A stretch of DNA of 13,935 nt, from positions 1-13,935 of the forward strand of contig WGAD01000067.1 of the NCBI GenBank assembly GCA_015489255.1, read 5' to 3'. The position numbers and the translations under genes were made by a program. The notes under the pieces are model-generated. The model was not told the DNA's origin. It did not search any database and saw only the letters and a list, made by a program, of their open reading frames with translations. Of this stretch, positions 13,077 through 13,935 are shown piece by piece (within the stretch, counting starts at the first letter, position 1; each line of letters starts with the position of its first letter). Source of the stretch: Anaerolineales bacterium (GTDB lineage Bacteria; Chloroflexota; Anaerolineae; Anaerolineales; Villigracilaceae).

Positions 13077-13935
13077 ATGCCGACACCCCCCATCCCCTTT
13101 ACCGCTTTCGGAACAGGCGGGCCGACGCTGATCTTTTTGCACGCCAACGGATACCCGCCCGCCTGTTACCGCCCTTTGCTGACCATCCTGGGGCAACGCT
13201 TCCGGGTGCTGGCCATGCACCAGCGCCCGCTCTGGCCCGGAAGCGACCCGCAAAACCTGCAAGACTGGCGCCCCCTGAGCCGGGATTTGCTGGCATTCCT
13301 CGGGCAACGCGGCCTGCAAGAGCCGGTGTATTGTGTTGGGCATTCTGTCGGCGGCATCGCCGCCCTGCGCGCCGCGCTCTACGCCCCGCAGCGTTTTTCT
13401 CGCCTGGTCTTGCTCGACCCCGTGCTCTTTCCCCCGGGGGTCATCCACGCTTTTCGCCTCATGCGCGCCTTGCGCCTGACGGAGCGACTGCATCCCCTCA
13501 TCCCCGCCGCCAAGCGCCGCCGCCGTCACTTCGACGGCCTGGAACGCCTTTATCGTGGTTACCGTCGCAAGGAAGTCTTTCGGTATTTCGATGATGAGCA
13601 GCTACGCGCTTATGTCAAAGGCATCGCCTGCCCGCAGGAGAACGGCGGCTACCGGTTGTGCTACAGCCCGGAATGGGAAGTCCGCATCTATGCCACCGGC
13701 GTCTGGCAAGACCTGGAACTCTGGCGCCAGCTGCCCGACCTGCGCCCCCCCACGCGCATCTTGCGCGGCGCAGAAACCGACACGTTCTTCGCCCGCACCG
13801 GGAAATTGGTCCAGCGCAAAAACCCGCGCGTGGAAGTCTTTACCCTGCCCCAATCCACCCACTTGCTGCCGCTCGAGCGCCCTCAAGAAACCGCCCGCCT
13901 GATCGCCGAACACTTCAGGAGCACCCCATGCCCTC
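13077..13935 (+). CDS. Alpha/beta-fold hydrolase ('HANG' type), 3' end beyond the window
   Basis: An open frame of 286 codons runs to the window edge without a stop, so it is truncated, probably by only a few residues because the final helix (ETARLIAEHF) is the usual C-terminus. The protein is an alpha/beta hydrolase: TLIFLHANGYPPACY (17-31) as the oxyanion-hole segment with HANG in place of the common HG-G, GHSVGG with nucleophile Ser90, acid Asp235 (GAETDTFF) and catalytic His262 (STHLLPLERP). The cap (about 120-205) is basic (AKRRRRHF). The substrate is unknown. The start lies 13 bases after the stop of the molybdopterin subunit. No good ribosome binding site is seen, so it may rely on coupling. 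Co-transcription with the molybdenum hydroxylase suggests that it may act on a related compound, which is an inference. Confidence 0.9.
   Translation, partial: MPTPPIPFTAFGTGGPTLIFLHANGYPPACYRPLLTILGQRFRVLAMHQRPLWPGSDPQNLQDWRPLSRDLLAFLGQRGLQEPVYCVGHSVGGIAALRAALYAPQRFSRLVLLDPVLFPPGVIHAFRLMRALRLTERLHPLIPAAKRRRRHFDGLERLYRGYRRKEVFRYFDDEQLRAYVKGIACPQENGGYRLCYSPEWEVRIYATGVWQDLELWRQLPDLRPPTRILRGAETDTFFARTGKLVQRKNPRVEVFTLPQSTHLLPLERPQETARLIAEHFRSTPCP
13928..13935 (+). CDS. Start of a further gene at the window edge
   Basis: An ATG at 13928 has AGGAG at 13917-13921, six bases upstream. It is in a different frame from the hydrolase, whose end it would overlap or closely follow. Only two codons and part of a third are visible, so nothing can be said about the product. 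Confidence 0.45.

Noticed and set aside
11723..13147. A 474-codon minus-strand open frame opposite the molybdopterin subunit
   Set aside because: Gly-rich shadow translation without recognisable motifs; the plus-strand gene is certain.
1..13935. CRISPR arrays, tRNA or rRNA genes, insertion sequences, integrases, toxin-antitoxin or defence genes
   Set aside because: I looked for repeated units, cloverleaf-like segments, transposase or recombinase motifs and found none; genes cover nearly the whole window with no gap over about 100 bases.

Overview
The window is a dense, GC-rich bacterial segment (about 60% G+C by eye) with thirteen protein genes, a further gene start at the right edge, no RNA gene and no mobile element. 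Consensus-like TATAAT boxes and strong GGAGG-type ribosome binding sites show an ordinary bacterial expression system. Gene content suggests Chloroflexota, probably Anaerolineae: an FAD plus [2Fe-2S] fusion in a molybdenum hydroxylase operon, an extended class II aldolase, and a PriA/Nudix/DUF6159-like cluster. The taxon is an inference from recalled protein resemblance, not a search.

Layout. (1) 1-1713, plus strand: the 3' part of a class I SAM methyltransferase, a Kv-beta-type aldo/keto reductase, and a strong hairpin terminator (1679-1713). (2) 1732-6879, minus strand: a tightly packed run read right to left, Nudix hydrolase, PriA replication-restart helicase, a DUF6159-like membrane protein, a purine-type phosphoribosyltransferase and an alpha/beta hydrolase. 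Gaps are 0 to 15 bases, so it is almost surely one operon. (3) 6892-8364, minus strand: a 472-residue class II aldolase-family protein with its own terminator just before the Nudix gene. (4) 8365-8464: a divergent control region in which a 27-bp near-perfect inverted repeat carries a TATAAT box at each end, one per strand. (5) 8465 to the end, plus strand: a helical protein of unknown function, a fused FAD/[2Fe-2S] electron-transfer subunit, a small two-helix membrane protein, the molybdopterin catalytic subunit, an alpha/beta hydrolase that runs off the edge, and the ribosome binding site and start codon of one more gene.

How the genes work together. The right-hand operon makes a xanthine dehydrogenase-family molybdenum hydroxylase in which two of the usual three polypeptides are joined in the order FAD then Fe-S. 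The catalytic subunit keeps the residues used by purine hydroxylases. The membrane protein encoded between the two subunits suggests membrane attachment or electron delivery to the membrane. The left-hand operon mixes nucleotide-pool cleaning (Nudix), replication restart (PriA) and purine salvage (phosphoribosyltransferase). The points most worth a second look are the symmetric divergent promoter, the reversed-order fusion with a seven-G tract at its seam, the embedded membrane protein, and the terminator placed directly in front of the PriA operon.
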